This document shows, piece after piece, positions 1 through 7,807 of a stretch of 20,880 nucleotides of DNA. The stretch's first letter is position 1; each line of letters starts with the position of its first letter. Source of the DNA: a virus; IMG/VR virus record IMGVR_UViG_3300036832_000839, positions 1 through 20,880 of that record. One strand, written 5' to 3'. Below the pieces are notes generated by a model that was not told where the DNA came from, did not search any database, and saw only the letters and a program-made list of their open reading frames with translations. Position numbers and translations under genes: made by a program.

Positions 1-334
1 GATGGCCACTGATCTGCTGGCGACCATGTCGGGCATGGTCTCCAGCCCGCGTCCCTATCAGGAATGCACGTTGACGATGTACCTCGTGAAGTCGATGCCC
101 ATCGCCGACTACTACAAAAACCAGTTCTCTTTCTCGACCATCATCGGCACGGTGTTCGTCTATCCCGACACGTCGGACGCCACCAACGCCAGCGCGGTGC
201 TGTCGAACTTCCAACTCAACAACATGGCGCTTGAGAACATCGCCGAGATGAGTTTCGCGGGCGACGCGCCGACGCTGCAAGTCACCATGAAGGGCTACTA
301 CCTCGTCAACCAAGGCTTCTTCGGCGTCACATAA
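1..334 (+). CDS. Probable tail tube protein, 3' part (5' end outside window)
   Basis: The visible 110 residues are likely the C-terminal part of the tail tube subunit, which polymerises into the inner tube of a contractile tail. The segment from about residue 20 reads like a tube-type beta-rich protein: YQECTLTMYLVKSMP, then GTVFVYPDTSD, then a closing VTMKGYYLVNQGFFG. The first ATG is at base 2 and only one base precedes it, so the true start cannot be decided. Tube proteins are usually somewhat longer, so a start upstream is probable. The position fits: tube genes commonly lie directly before the chaperone and tape-measure genes, and a strong terminator-like hairpin begins on its stop codon. 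The family assignment is an inference from weak sequence resemblance plus gene order; another small virion protein is possible. Confidence 0.5.
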   Translation, partial: MATDLLATMSGMVSSPRPYQECTLTMYLVKSMPIADYYKNQFSFSTIIGTVFVYPDTSDATNASAVLSNFQLNNMALENIAEMSFAGDAPTLQVTMKGYYLVNQGFFGVT

Positions 335-359
335 AAACTCTGCAAATTTGCAGAGTTTT
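334..359 (+). terminator. Perfect 13-bp inverted repeat, probable intrinsic terminator
   Basis: Bases 334-359 form a perfect palindrome, two 13-base arms with no mismatch. It can fold as a hairpin with an AATT loop and a CTCTGCA/TGCAGAG stem, flanked by A4 on the left and T4 on the right. The A and T flanks make it a candidate bidirectional rho-independent terminator. It begins at the last base of the tube-like gene's stop codon and ends 25 bases before the chaperone start. It would allow tube (and upstream major structural) transcripts to accumulate above downstream minor tail genes. Confidence 0.75.
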
Positions 360-384
360 CCTCACCCCCCCGTGAGACCTCCCC

Positions 385-993
385 TTGCCAGCCACCATTT
401 CGCGTCGTCTCAACGTCGTCCTGCCGCCGGTCGAGACCAAGGACGGGCTGCTCTACATCCATTCGCAGCCGGTCGGCCGCTCGGTGTTCGACGCCTGCTA
501 CCGGCCGATGGCGCGGGCGATGTCCACCCTGATCAGCGACGGCATCGGCCCGATCACCGGACCCAGCGTCGCCATGCTTCAGCTTCTGAGCGAAGCCGAC
601 CTGATGGGCGAGGGCGACAAGGTGCGCAATCTCCTGATGTCGGAGATCAAGCGGCTGACCAATTGCGCCATCGTCGGCGGCGAGACCAAACCGGGCGGCG
701 ACAGACAATTGCCCTACGTGGTCGCCTGCCAGCAAGGGCTGCTCGATGAGGACCAGCAAAGCGAGGTCGAAAACATCCTCGTATATTTTACCTTAGCTTC
801 ATGGGTCAGGATTCCGGACGGGCTGTCGTCCGGTATGGGGCTGGAAGGCCTCCGGCAACTCTGGAAAGTGCAAACTTCGTCGTCAACGCTTACGGAATAC
901 ATGCTTTCCTTGCCGACCTCGACGCCGGAAGAGAATACTGGCGAGAAGCCCCCGATCATCCAACAGGTCTACCCGTCGTCCACGGCTGCCTGA
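385..993 (+). CDS. Tail assembly chaperone, short form (gpG-like)
   Basis: This 202-aa protein sits directly before the tape measure, the usual place of the tail assembly chaperone that coats the tape measure while the tube polymerises. The N-terminal pattern RRLNVVLPPVETKDGLLYIH followed by a VFDACYRPMA helix fits the chaperones I know from contractile-tailed phages. So do the middle EVENILVYFTLASW and the Ser/Thr-rich tail LSLPTSTPEENTGE. An in-frame stop at 373-375 limits the start. TTG at 385 is the best candidate, with a weak GTGAG upstream; ATT at 397 is an alternative, and the first in-frame ATG (508) would remove the conserved N-terminus. Its last 240 bases overlap an open reading frame in the -1 frame (see next entry), the classical arrangement for a frameshifted long form. 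Confidence 0.65.
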   Translation: MPATISRRLNVVLPPVETKDGLLYIHSQPVGRSVFDACYRPMARAMSTLISDGIGPITGPSVAMLQLLSEADLMGEGDKVRNLLMSEIKRLTNCAIVGGETKPGGDRQLPYVVACQQGLLDEDQQSEVENILVYFTLASWVRIPDGLSSGMGLEGLRQLWKVQTSSSTLTEYMLSLPTSTPEENTGEKPPIIQQVYPSSTAA

Positions 994-1109
994 CATGGCT
1001 GATCGAGGAAGGCTTCCAAGCCTTCATGCGCCAGTTCGACGTCCCCGACGAGATCGACATCTCCACCGTTGCGGCGTGGCGCTCGCGGTATATCCTGCGG
1101 TCGATGTGA
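750..1109 (+). CDS. -1 frame extension of the tail chaperone (gpGT-like C-terminal part)
   Basis: This frame is open from just after the TGA at 747-749 to the stop at 1107-1109. It is one base back from the chaperone frame and overlaps it for about 240 bases. Its translation looks like genuine protein, for example FVVNAYGIHAFLADLDAGRE and later GFQAFMRQFDVPDEIDIS. The only early ATG (801) has no convincing ribosome binding site. A -1 ribosomal frameshift would give a fusion of about 241 aa whose extension contacts the tape measure, as established for gpG/gpGT and P2 E/E'-type genes. There is no canonical X XXY YYZ heptamer in the overlap. Candidate slip points are TTTT (786-789) and GGGG (837-840). 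Independent initiation or a sequencing error are alternatives. The stop lies 12 bases before the tape-measure ATG. Confidence 0.6.
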   Translation, partial: GPAKRGRKHPRIFYLSFMGQDSGRAVVRYGAGRPPATLESANFVVNAYGIHAFLADLDAGREYWREAPDHPTGLPVVHGCLTWLIEEGFQAFMRQFDVPDEIDISTVAAWRSRYILRSM

Positions 1110-1121
1110 GGGCGACGCGTC

Positions 1122-4100
1122 ATGGCCGACAAGAGCGTCTTTTCGCTTGACCTCGAAACGCAGGCTTTCGACAAATTCAAGCGCGACTTTGACGATTACT
1201 CGCAGAAGCTGAGCGGCACCGTCGCCGGGTGGAAACAGGCGGCCAAGGCGATCAACGACGCCAAGGCTGCGGTCACCGGCCTCAATCAGGGCATGGCGCG
1301 GATGCAGGCGTCGATGCGCCCGCTCACCGTGCAGATGCGCGACTACACCGGCACGGTGCGGCAGGCGCTCGGCTATTGGCGCGAGATCGCCACCATCACC
1401 GGTCAGATCGCTGGCAACGTCAACACCGCCGCTGCGGCGTCGCAGAGGATGCGGACCGGCGGCGGGGTGATCGAGGGACGCCTCGCGCCTCAGCCACGCG
1501 CGTTGCCGCCGCCGACGCCCACCCGGCCACCCACGGTGCCGTCATCGCATCAGCCGCCGCCGGGTTTCAACTTCGGCGCAGTGATGGTCTCGATTCAGGG
1601 ATCGATGCAGCATACCGCGCGGGAGATCGGCGGCATCGGCAAGGCGATCACTTCGCAGGTGTTCGGCACCGGCGGGGCGGCGTCGGCGGCGATGGGGTCC
1701 ACGATCAATTCGGTGGCGGCGTCGCTGCGCGGCGGCCCCATCGCGGCGGCGATCTCGGCGGCGGCGGCGCTGGCGGGCGGCCTGATGGCCGCGCCGTTCA
1801 TGGTCGCGCCCGGCGTCGCCGCGCTGCGCAGGCAAAGCCTTGGCATGGCGGGCGTCGGCATCAACCAACTGCGCGCGGCGGGGGCGGCGTCGTCGTGGAT
1901 GATGAACCCGGAAGGGGCGCTGGCGGGCATCATGACCGCGCGCCGCGATATCACCAGCGACGAGCGCCGGGCGATGGGCAACCTGTTCCGTGGCCGCACG
2001 CAGGAGGAACTGGCCAAGTCGAAGACCGCGCCGGGCCAAGTGATGTTCGAGGCGCTCAGAGAGGCGCGCAAGCAACTCTTGGCGATGCCGGAAGCCTCGC
2101 GCGACACGATGGCCAACACGCTCGGCTACAGCGGCCTGCTCGGCGCGGGCAACCTGCGCGCCGTGCAGACGATGTCGGACGAGGAGCTTGCCCAGCATCA
2201 ATCGCGGTGGGCGAACATTGCCCAACAGACCAAGACCACGCCTGCGCAGGATAGGGCGTGGTTCGATTTCTACGACAAGATGAATCAGGCCGGGGCGCTG
2301 ATGGAATCGGCGCTGATCAAGCATCTCGCGCCGTTGCAACAACCGCTCGCCGACCTGATGGATAGCTTCGTCAAGTTCGCCCAAAGCCCGGTGATGGACG
2401 ATCTCGTCCAGAGCTTCGGCAACCTGCTCAAGGGCATCAAGCCAGAACAGGTCGAGAAGGGGGTCGAGGGTTTCGTCACCGGCTTGGCCGACATGTACAA
2501 GGCGATGGCCGGGTTTGTCAGTTGGGCCAACGCCGCCGCCGGTTATCTCAACGCGTTCAACAATGCTCTGCAAGACACGGCCAAATGGCTGCACGTGCAT
2601 CTCGGCATCGCCGCAGTCGAGCATAAAGCCGCAACCGCCGAACGTTCCGCCACCGGGCATTCCGCCGCGCCGTTGCCGGGGGTGACGCATTTCCTCGAAC
2701 GGCATCTCGGCCGCCCGTTCCACACGGCTGAGCACCACGCCGCGTTGGCGCAACACCACGCCGCGCTGGCGCAGGCCGCCGCCGCCCCCTTCCGCCAGCC
2801 CCCGCATCCGCACACGCCGACGCCGCTCCATGCGCTGTCGCGCACGCCTTTAGCCACGCCTTCGGCCACGCCGCCTGTTGGACGCGCCGCCCCGGCGCAT
2901 CATTCTTGGCTGGGCGGCCTGTTTCACCGCACAGCCTATGAGGGCGGCGGCGACGATTACCATCAGTACATTCAGAAGGCGTCGTTCCTCGACAACCCAA
3001 TCGTCAAGAAGGGCAGGCAAGCCTATAGCTGGTACGGCAAATTCACCGGCAACCCGGCCTCGTCAACCCTCAGCGCGACCAGCGAGGCGTTGCTGTTCCA
3101 GAAGTATGTCCTGCCGTTGATCAAGGGCTATGGCGGGGCCGCCGCCACTGGGCTTGGGATCGCTGCCGCCCCGGCGATGACCGGGCCGTTGACGGCGGGC
3201 GGCATGAAGGGCGCAATCGCCAGCGACGATGCGAACAGGGCGCAGTTCTACCGCTTGCTCAACCTGTTGCGCGGCGGCGAAGGCGGCGGATCGACCGTGA
3301 CGACGAAGGATCAAGTCAAGGAGCAACAGAAGACCAACGACATCCTGACCGACATCAAGCTCGGCGCGACCAAGGCCAGCGCGGCGGGCGGCGACGATTG
3401 GCACAAATACATCTCGAAGGCCGCTTACGTGACCGGCGGCGACGGCGCGACCGGCGGCGGGGATGGCGGCGCAGGCGGCGGGGCGGGCGGCGGTGATCAA
3501 GGCGGGGGCGGCCAGCCCGCGATGCCCGGCATGCCCTCGCTCACCACGCGCGGGGGTGGCGGGATACTGGGTCGCGTGCGCGGCATGTTCGGCGGCGGGT
3601 TCAAGGGCGGTGGCGGGGGTGGGAGAGGCGGCGGCTTTAAGGGCGGCGGCGGGTCGTCTGGCGGCGGCGGCGCGAGCGGCGGCTGGGGCGACCCCGGCGT
3701 GGCCGCTCCGCATCTGAAGGCGAACCGAAAGGCAGTGGCGTCGCTGGTGGCGTCTGAGTTTGAAAAGGCCGGGGCGTCCAAGGAGGGCGTCGCGGGCATG
3801 TTCGCCAACATTGGATCAGAGAGCGGTTTCAATCCGGCGATCATGGAGAAGGGAGGCACTGGTCTTGGGCTGTGGCAATTCAGCGGGACAACCGCCGGAA
3901 GTGAAAGAGGCCGGATGCTGAAATGGATGAAGGACAACAATAAGGATTGGCGCGACCCCAAGGCCCAGACCGATTATCAGATTCAAAATTTACAGAAGAA
4001 CTATCCAAAGCTTTGGGCGGAAATGAAGACCCATGCATCCTCCAGTTCGCAAGCGACCGCGTATCTAAAAGACTACGAGAGGCCGCGTGCAGATTATCTG

Positions 4101-4364
4101 GCGCAGCGCGCCGCAAAGTATGGGCGCGGCGTGCCCGATGTCGCGTCCTATACCGGCGGCGGCGAGACTGCCGTCGCTTCGCGCCTACCCGCGCGGCCGG
4201 TCAGCCGCACGCCCAACCCGCCGCAGGGCGGCGAAGCCCCGTCGGTCGCGGTCAGCAATCCGCTCGGCATGGGCAATTGGCAGGCGGCCCCGAAACCCAG
4301 CATCAGCTTGCACAACAAGACCGGCAGCGATGTGTTCATCAACTCCAGCACCACGGCGGTGTGA
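1122..4364 (+). CDS. Tape measure protein with C-terminal tail-lysozyme domain
   Basis: At 1080 aa this is the longest protein in the window and sits right after the chaperone pair, as tape measures do. It sets tail length, occupies the tube lumen and is ejected with the DNA. Residues 1-110 are helical and coiled-coil-like, starting KSVFSLDLETQAFDKFKRDF. Around residues 204-240 there is a hydrophobic, Ala/Gly-rich membrane-active-looking segment. Residues 500-590 are His/Pro/Ala-rich, with a tandem HHAALAQ repeat. Residues about 770-860 are an extreme Gly-rich linker. Residues about 866-1010 resemble the phage tail lysozyme family: GMFANIGSESGFNPAI, with Glu900 as the probable catalytic acid, then GLGLWQFSG. 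This domain probably opens the peptidoglycan during entry. The start ATG 1122 has GAGGG at 1108-1112, which overlaps the previous stop. Confidence 0.9.
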   Translation: MADKSVFSLDLETQAFDKFKRDFDDYSQKLSGTVAGWKQAAKAINDAKAAVTGLNQGMARMQASMRPLTVQMRDYTGTVRQALGYWREIATITGQIAGNVNTAAAASQRMRTGGGVIEGRLAPQPRALPPPTPTRPPTVPSSHQPPPGFNFGAVMVSIQGSMQHTAREIGGIGKAITSQVFGTGGAASAAMGSTINSVAASLRGGPIAAAISAAAALAGGLMAAPFMVAPGVAALRRQSLGMAGVGINQLRAAGAASSWMMNPEGALAGIMTARRDITSDERRAMGNLFRGRTQEELAKSKTAPGQVMFEALREARKQLLAMPEASRDTMANTLGYSGLLGAGNLRAVQTMSDEELAQHQSRWANIAQQTKTTPAQDRAWFDFYDKMNQAGALMESALIKHLAPLQQPLADLMDSFVKFAQSPVMDDLVQSFGNLLKGIKPEQVEKGVEGFVTGLADMYKAMAGFVSWANAAAGYLNAFNNALQDTAKWLHVHLGIAAVEHKAATAERSATGHSAAPLPGVTHFLERHLGRPFHTAEHHAALAQHHAALAQAAAAPFRQPPHPHTPTPLHALSRTPLATPSATPPVGRAAPAHHSWLGGLFHRTAYEGGGDDYHQYIQKASFLDNPIVKKGRQAYSWYGKFTGNPASSTLSATSEALLFQKYVLPLIKGYGGAAATGLGIAAAPAMTGPLTAGGMKGAIASDDANRAQFYRLLNLLRGGEGGGSTVTTKDQVKEQQKTNDILTDIKLGATKASAAGGDDWHKYISKAAYVTGGDGATGGGDGGAGGGAGGGDQGGGGQPAMPGMPSLTTRGGGGILGRVRGMFGGGFKGGGGGGRGGGFKGGGGSSGGGGASGGWGDPGVAAPHLKANRKAVASLVASEFEKAGASKEGVAGMFANIGSESGFNPAIMEKGGTGLGLWQFSGTTAGSERGRMLKWMKDNNKDWRDPKAQTDYQIQNLQKNYPKLWAEMKTHASSSSQATAYLKDYERPRADYLAQRAAKYGRGVPDVASYTGGGETAVASRLPARPVSRTPNPPQGGEAPSVAVSNPLGMGNWQAAPKPSISLHNKTGSDVFINSSTTAV

Positions 4365-4365
4365 G

Positions 4366-5730
4366 ATGCGCTTCTATGCCGTGGTGATCGATGGCGCGCC
4401 GACCGCGTTCATGCGCGCGCCGGGCGCGCCGTTGATTCCCGGCGCGCAATTCTGCTCGGTGGTCGATACCGGCGGCGGCTTCGGCTTCCAGAACGATCCC
4501 AGCGCGCTGCGCTGCCAGATGCACATCGAGATCGGCCCGGTGCATCAGGCGTTTTCCAACGGCTTCGTGCGCCTGTGGGGGCCGGACCTCAGCATGCTGT
4601 CGCAGGCCAGCAACCTCACCAATCTGCCAATTGGGGTTTACGGCGGCTTCTGGGGCGGCGGCCCGCGCGGGCTGGCGCTCGAACTGGCGAAGGCGGAAGC
4701 GCCCTTCGCCGGTCTGGTGGCCAGCGGGCACATCTATTGCGCAATGGGCAACTGGGTCGGTCAGGACATGACCTTGGACATCTTCCTCGCCCCGTCAGGA
4801 CCGCCACAGAGCGCCGGTGGCGGGGGTGGCGGCGGCGGTGGGGGTGGAGGAGGGGGCGGGGCGCAAGACGTCTCGGCGAGCGCCCGGCGGCTGCGGCAGC
4901 GGCAATTGATCGGGCGACCGATGACCCGCGCTCGGCCGCCGGTGTCGGCGACCCAGTTCGACAATCCGCTGGGCGGACTGACCGGCGATATTTCTTCGCT
5001 CGCGCAGGCCTTCTCCGGCTTCACCAGCGGCGGCTGGCTGCAATCGCCGCTCAACATGATTCACAACATGATGCCCGGCATGTCGCTCGACAGCGCGATG
5101 CAACAGACCTTGGGCACCGTCTTCCCGACCTCGAAGATCGTGTCGCTGATGAAGAGCGGGCTGAAGCTGCCCTATCAGGACGCCGGGTTCTACCAGACCT
5201 TCAGCCAGTACGCCGGTTACGCCAAGGCGCTGTCGAAGAGCATCGTCAATGGCGCGGGCGCGGGTTCGTCCGGCGGCCCGTCCGTCAGCGCCGCCAGCGT
5301 CGGCAGCATGGCCGGTGGTTCATCTGGCGGCGGCAGCTACGGCGGCGTCAACATCTTCCCGGTCAAGGACAAGATTTTCCTGCACGACGGCACGCAAAAT
5401 TCCGGCGAGGTGGCGCTGCGCTTCATCGACCTGATCGGCCAGCCGACGTGGGTCAAGCCGGGAACAATCAATTTCATGACGCCGATGCGGGACGACATCG
5501 TGCCGACGATGATGGTCACCATGCCGCCGAACACGCTTCAGTCCATCGCCGCCGATCCGGCCAACCGCTACGGCGGCGGCATCCTGCCGCATTCGCTGGC
5601 GATCAATTTCCAAGGTTCCTTTCAAGTGCAGCACGTCATCATTGTCGGCGATTCGCGCCATCCCGACGGCAAGTCGTGGGCGCTCAGCGTTCAGGCCACC
5701 GTCGGCGGCGCAACCGGCGATGGCGGTTAG
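4366..5730 (+). CDS. Baseplate hub-like protein with poly-Gly linker
   Basis: This 454-aa protein begins at ATG 4366, one base after the tape-measure stop; the frame is open further upstream but that part lies inside the tape measure. Residues 1-145 form one domain, with CQMHIEIGPVHQAFSNGFVR, VRLWGPDLSMLSQASNLTNL and IGVYGGFWGG. It resembles hub proteins of contractile or Mu-like tails, in which VxVWG...L followed by a small VYGG element recurs. Fifteen consecutive glycines (codons 151-165) link it to a basic stretch and a middle region. A C-terminal domain (about residues 325-450) follows, with KDKIFLHDGTQNSGEVALRF and a closing WALSVQATVGG. The position between tape measure and spike genes supports a hub role. 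The family link is an inference; the C-terminal domain could belong to another tail component. Confidence 0.55.
   Translation: MRFYAVVIDGAPTAFMRAPGAPLIPGAQFCSVVDTGGGFGFQNDPSALRCQMHIEIGPVHQAFSNGFVRLWGPDLSMLSQASNLTNLPIGVYGGFWGGGPRGLALELAKAEAPFAGLVASGHIYCAMGNWVGQDMTLDIFLAPSGPPQSAGGGGGGGGGGGGGGGAQDVSASARRLRQRQLIGRPMTRARPPVSATQFDNPLGGLTGDISSLAQAFSGFTSGGWLQSPLNMIHNMMPGMSLDSAMQQTLGTVFPTSKIVSLMKSGLKLPYQDAGFYQTFSQYAGYAKALSKSIVNGAGAGSSGGPSVSAASVGSMAGGSSGGGSYGGVNIFPVKDKIFLHDGTQNSGEVALRFIDLIGQPTWVKPGTINFMTPMRDDIVPTMMVTMPPNTLQSIAADPANRYGGGILPHSLAINFQGSFQVQHVIIVGDSRHPDGKSWALSVQATVGGATGDGG
4816..4860 (+). repeat. Poly-glycine codon tract (15 Gly), G-run rich
   Basis: Fifteen Gly codons in a row, using GGT, GGC, GGG and GGA mixed, connect the N-terminal domain of the hub-like protein to the rest. 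The coding strand contains several runs of four to five G within 45 bases. It could form G-quadruplexes and is a likely site of length variation by slippage. The mixed codons argue against a recent pure expansion. Confidence 0.9.
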
Positions 5731-5740
5731 GAAGTGAGCG

Positions 5741-6463
5741 ATGGTCTTCAATCCCAAATTGGCGTTTCAGGTTTCACCGGTCTGGCTGACCGGCCCGCCG
5801 GTGGCCAACATGCAGGGCAAGATGCTGCCGATCATCGCCATCACCGATCCGCAGCTTTATTCGCAGGTCGCCATGCCGGTCGGCGCGCCACGGGTGCTCA
5901 ATCCGATTGATCTCGATGACGCCTTCGGCGCGTTTCAGGTGATGCCCGGCGGGTCGCTGATTAAACAGGAGGTCGCCCAATATCCGTTCGCCAACCAGTA
6001 TGTCGCGGGCAACGCCACCATCTTCTCGCCGCTCGAAGTGTCGCTGATCTGGGACACGCCGATGCGCGGCGCTGGCGCGTGGGCCAACCGGATGGGGGTG
6101 ATCGGGATGTTGCAGGCGTGGCTATACAATCACAACAACAGCGGCGGCACCTTCACCGTGGTCACGCCGTCGTTCATCTACGAGGACATGCTTCTGACCT
6201 CGCTCACCGATAGCTCGCGCGGCCAGAACCCCATCCCGCAGAATGCGTGGCGCTGGGACTTCACCAAGCCGATGATCCGGATCAGGGACCTCACCCTCGC
6301 CCAGAGCGCGCTGATGTCCAAGCTCACCGCTGGCACCCAGACTGACGGCAGTTGGAGCGGCTATCTGGCCGGGGTCAACGTGCAAGCGCAGTTGCCGCAA
6401 TTCACCGTTCCCGGCACGATGGCGCTCCCCACCGGGCAGGGCGGCCAAACGATGACAGCATGA
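5741..6463 (+). CDS. Putative baseplate/tail structural protein
   Basis: This 240-aa protein has no clear signal peptide or catalytic motif. It is rich in Pro, Gly and aromatic residues and probably mostly beta, typical of virion proteins. Landmarks are the N-terminal FNPKLAFQVSPVWLTGPPVA, a central VSLIWDTPMRGAGAWANRM, and a WRWDFTKPMIRIRDLTLAQS segment. The start ATG 5741 has an AGGAAG element just after the upstream stop at 5728-5730. Its stop overlaps the next ATG (ATGA at 6460-6463). Lying between the hub-like gene and the plug-like gene, it most likely contributes to the central baseplate. I do not recognise the family with certainty. Confidence 0.6.
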   Translation: MVFNPKLAFQVSPVWLTGPPVANMQGKMLPIIAITDPQLYSQVAMPVGAPRVLNPIDLDDAFGAFQVMPGGSLIKQEVAQYPFANQYVAGNATIFSPLEVSLIWDTPMRGAGAWANRMGVIGMLQAWLYNHNNSGGTFTVVTPSFIYEDMLLTSLTDSSRGQNPIPQNAWRWDFTKPMIRIRDLTLAQSALMSKLTAGTQTDGSWSGYLAGVNVQAQLPQFTVPGTMALPTGQGGQTMTA

Positions 6464-6963
6464 CCACGACCTACGTGCCCTTCACGCCGGGCGGCGTCGC
6501 GCCGCCGCAATTCTACGTCGAATTTGACGCGGTCTACAGCATGACCGTGAAATGGAACGTCTCGGCCCAGCGCTATTATTTCGACCTCTACGATCCCTTT
6601 GGCACGTGGGTGGTGACCATGCCGCTGATCGCGACGGCGGCGAACATTCCCATCGCCGCGTGGACCTACGACCCGCTCCAGCGGACGATGAGGTTCAGTC
6701 TCAGCCGCGCGTGGTTCCGGCCGAAAGGGCAGATGGTTGACGTCACCATCGAGGGCGCTGATCCGATTGTGCTCAATGGCGTCAAGCGCTGCGAGGTGAT
6801 CAATGACACCGACCGGCAATTCCCGCTGGCGATTGACCCCGGTCAGATCGCCACGCTCGGTTCCAAGAATTTCTACAACAACCTGATCGAGGGCTACATT
6901 CCCGGCTGGGTGATGATCTTTCGCAATAACGCGTTCGAGATTTCGCCCGCGACCGGAGGGTAA
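6460..6963 (+). CDS. Baseplate plug-like small protein (Pam3 gp18-like)
   Basis: This 167-aa protein starts at ATG 6460, which overlaps the previous stop; the frame is open upstream but only within the previous gene. Residues 18-55 read FYVEFDAVYSMTVKWN, then RYYFDLYDPFGTWVV. The pattern is a short beta-hairpin with a W-N, a Y-hydrophobic-DLYD and a following G. It recalls the small baseplate plug family described from cyanophage Pam3 (gp18) and found in many myovirus baseplates, which closes the hub around the tail axis. This protein is longer than the usual ~100 residues; the extra C-terminal part (about 100-167) is unassigned. It precedes the spike gene, which fits a hub or plug role. Assignment is from remembered family pattern only. 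Confidence 0.5.
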   Translation: MTTTYVPFTPGGVAPPQFYVEFDAVYSMTVKWNVSAQRYYFDLYDPFGTWVVTMPLIATAANIPIAAWTYDPLQRTMRFSLSRAWFRPKGQMVDVTIEGADPIVLNGVKRCEVINDTDRQFPLAIDPGQIATLGSKNFYNNLIEGYIPGWVMIFRNNAFEISPATGG

Positions 6964-6969
6964 AGCGCC

Positions 6970-7794
6970 ATGGCCGACAACGCCCTCAAGACCCCGCTGT
7001 CGCAAACCGTCGGCGCTTACGCCGACCAACGCTCGAACAGTTTCACCCACACCCAAGCCAAGGGCATGCCGTGCCGGGTGGTGAAGGTCGAGAAGGACAT
7101 CCTGACCATCGCCTTCGAGGGCCAGAACAACATCTGGACCATGCCGCAGATGAAGGTGCCGCAGGCGTTCTCGCCCTATGGCCGCGACCCGACACAGGTC
7201 GGCGACAAGGGCACCGCCCATCCCGGCGACTTCAATCTCGGCGGCGTATCCGGTCTCGGCGGCGGCCCGTCCGATTGGACCCCGCGCGGCAATCTGACGC
7301 CGCTGGTGTTCCATCCAACCTCGAAGGTGAACTCGGAGACCCGCGACTACGATCAATACACCGGCGCGGGCGGCCCCAACGGGATGAAGTTTCTCCAGAA
7401 GGCCAACCAGCCGAAAGACAACCAGCAACCGCCGGGGACGCCGAATCCGCAATTGCTCAAGCGCATGCTGGGCTGGAGCAGCCGGGCGCGACAGGCGTGG
7501 GCCAATCGTCCGCGCGCGACCCCGCCGTCAAGTCAGCAGAAGGACGACCGCTCGTATATGGAGATCGACAAGAACGGCGTCGTCAATCACTGGAGCAAGA
7601 CCGGCAAGCATCAGGTCACGGTGGACGAGGGCGGCAGCAAGATCACGCTTAAGGTGCCGGTGTCGGGTTCAACCGCGTGGCTTGGCGGCACCGGCAAAGA
7701 CCCCGGCCTGTACGGGCCGATGCTGGTGGCGACGCCGATGGGACTGATGGTCACCTGCAACTCGAAGGGCAAGTGGCAGAGGCAGGACGACTGA
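6970..7794 (+). CDS. Baseplate assembly protein V-like tail spike
   Basis: This 274-aa protein is the likely central spike of the baseplate (P2 gpV / Mu gp45 type), which trimerises and punctures the outer membrane. Residues about 31-70 look like the OB-fold domain: GMPCRVVKVEKDILTIAFEG, then WTMPQMKVPQ. Residues about 190-250 look like the narrow beta-helical stalk, with alternating polar and hydrophobic positions (VVNHWSKTGKHQVTVDEGGS, KITLKVPVSGS). The C-terminal tip is short. A strong GGAGGG at 6956-6961 precedes ATG 6970. It is followed directly by wedge genes, the standard V-W-J order. No metal-binding HxH tip is seen in the spike itself. Confidence 0.75.
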   Translation: MADNALKTPLSQTVGAYADQRSNSFTHTQAKGMPCRVVKVEKDILTIAFEGQNNIWTMPQMKVPQAFSPYGRDPTQVGDKGTAHPGDFNLGGVSGLGGGPSDWTPRGNLTPLVFHPTSKVNSETRDYDQYTGAGGPNGMKFLQKANQPKDNQQPPGTPNPQLLKRMLGWSSRARQAWANRPRATPPSSQQKDDRSYMEIDKNGVVNHWSKTGKHQVTVDEGGSKITLKVPVSGSTAWLGGTGKDPGLYGPMLVATPMGLMVTCNSKGKWQRQDD

Positions 7795-7807
7795 CGGGAC
7801 GACTGAG

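Noticed and set aside
1542-2831. 429-aa open frame on the minus strand inside the tape measure
   Set aside because: Arg/His-rich composition typical of an antisense shadow of a GC-rich gene; the plus-strand frame has clear protein features and proper spacing to neighbours.
4087-4365. N-terminal extension of the hub-like protein into the tape-measure gene
   Set aside because: The extra residues are Arg/Ala/Pro-rich shadow of the tape measure; ATG 4366 directly follows the tape-measure stop and begins plausible protein.
6361-7452. 363-aa open frame on the minus strand across the plug and spike genes
   Set aside because: It crosses two well-placed plus-strand genes and has mirror-type composition; no ribosome binding site or family pattern.
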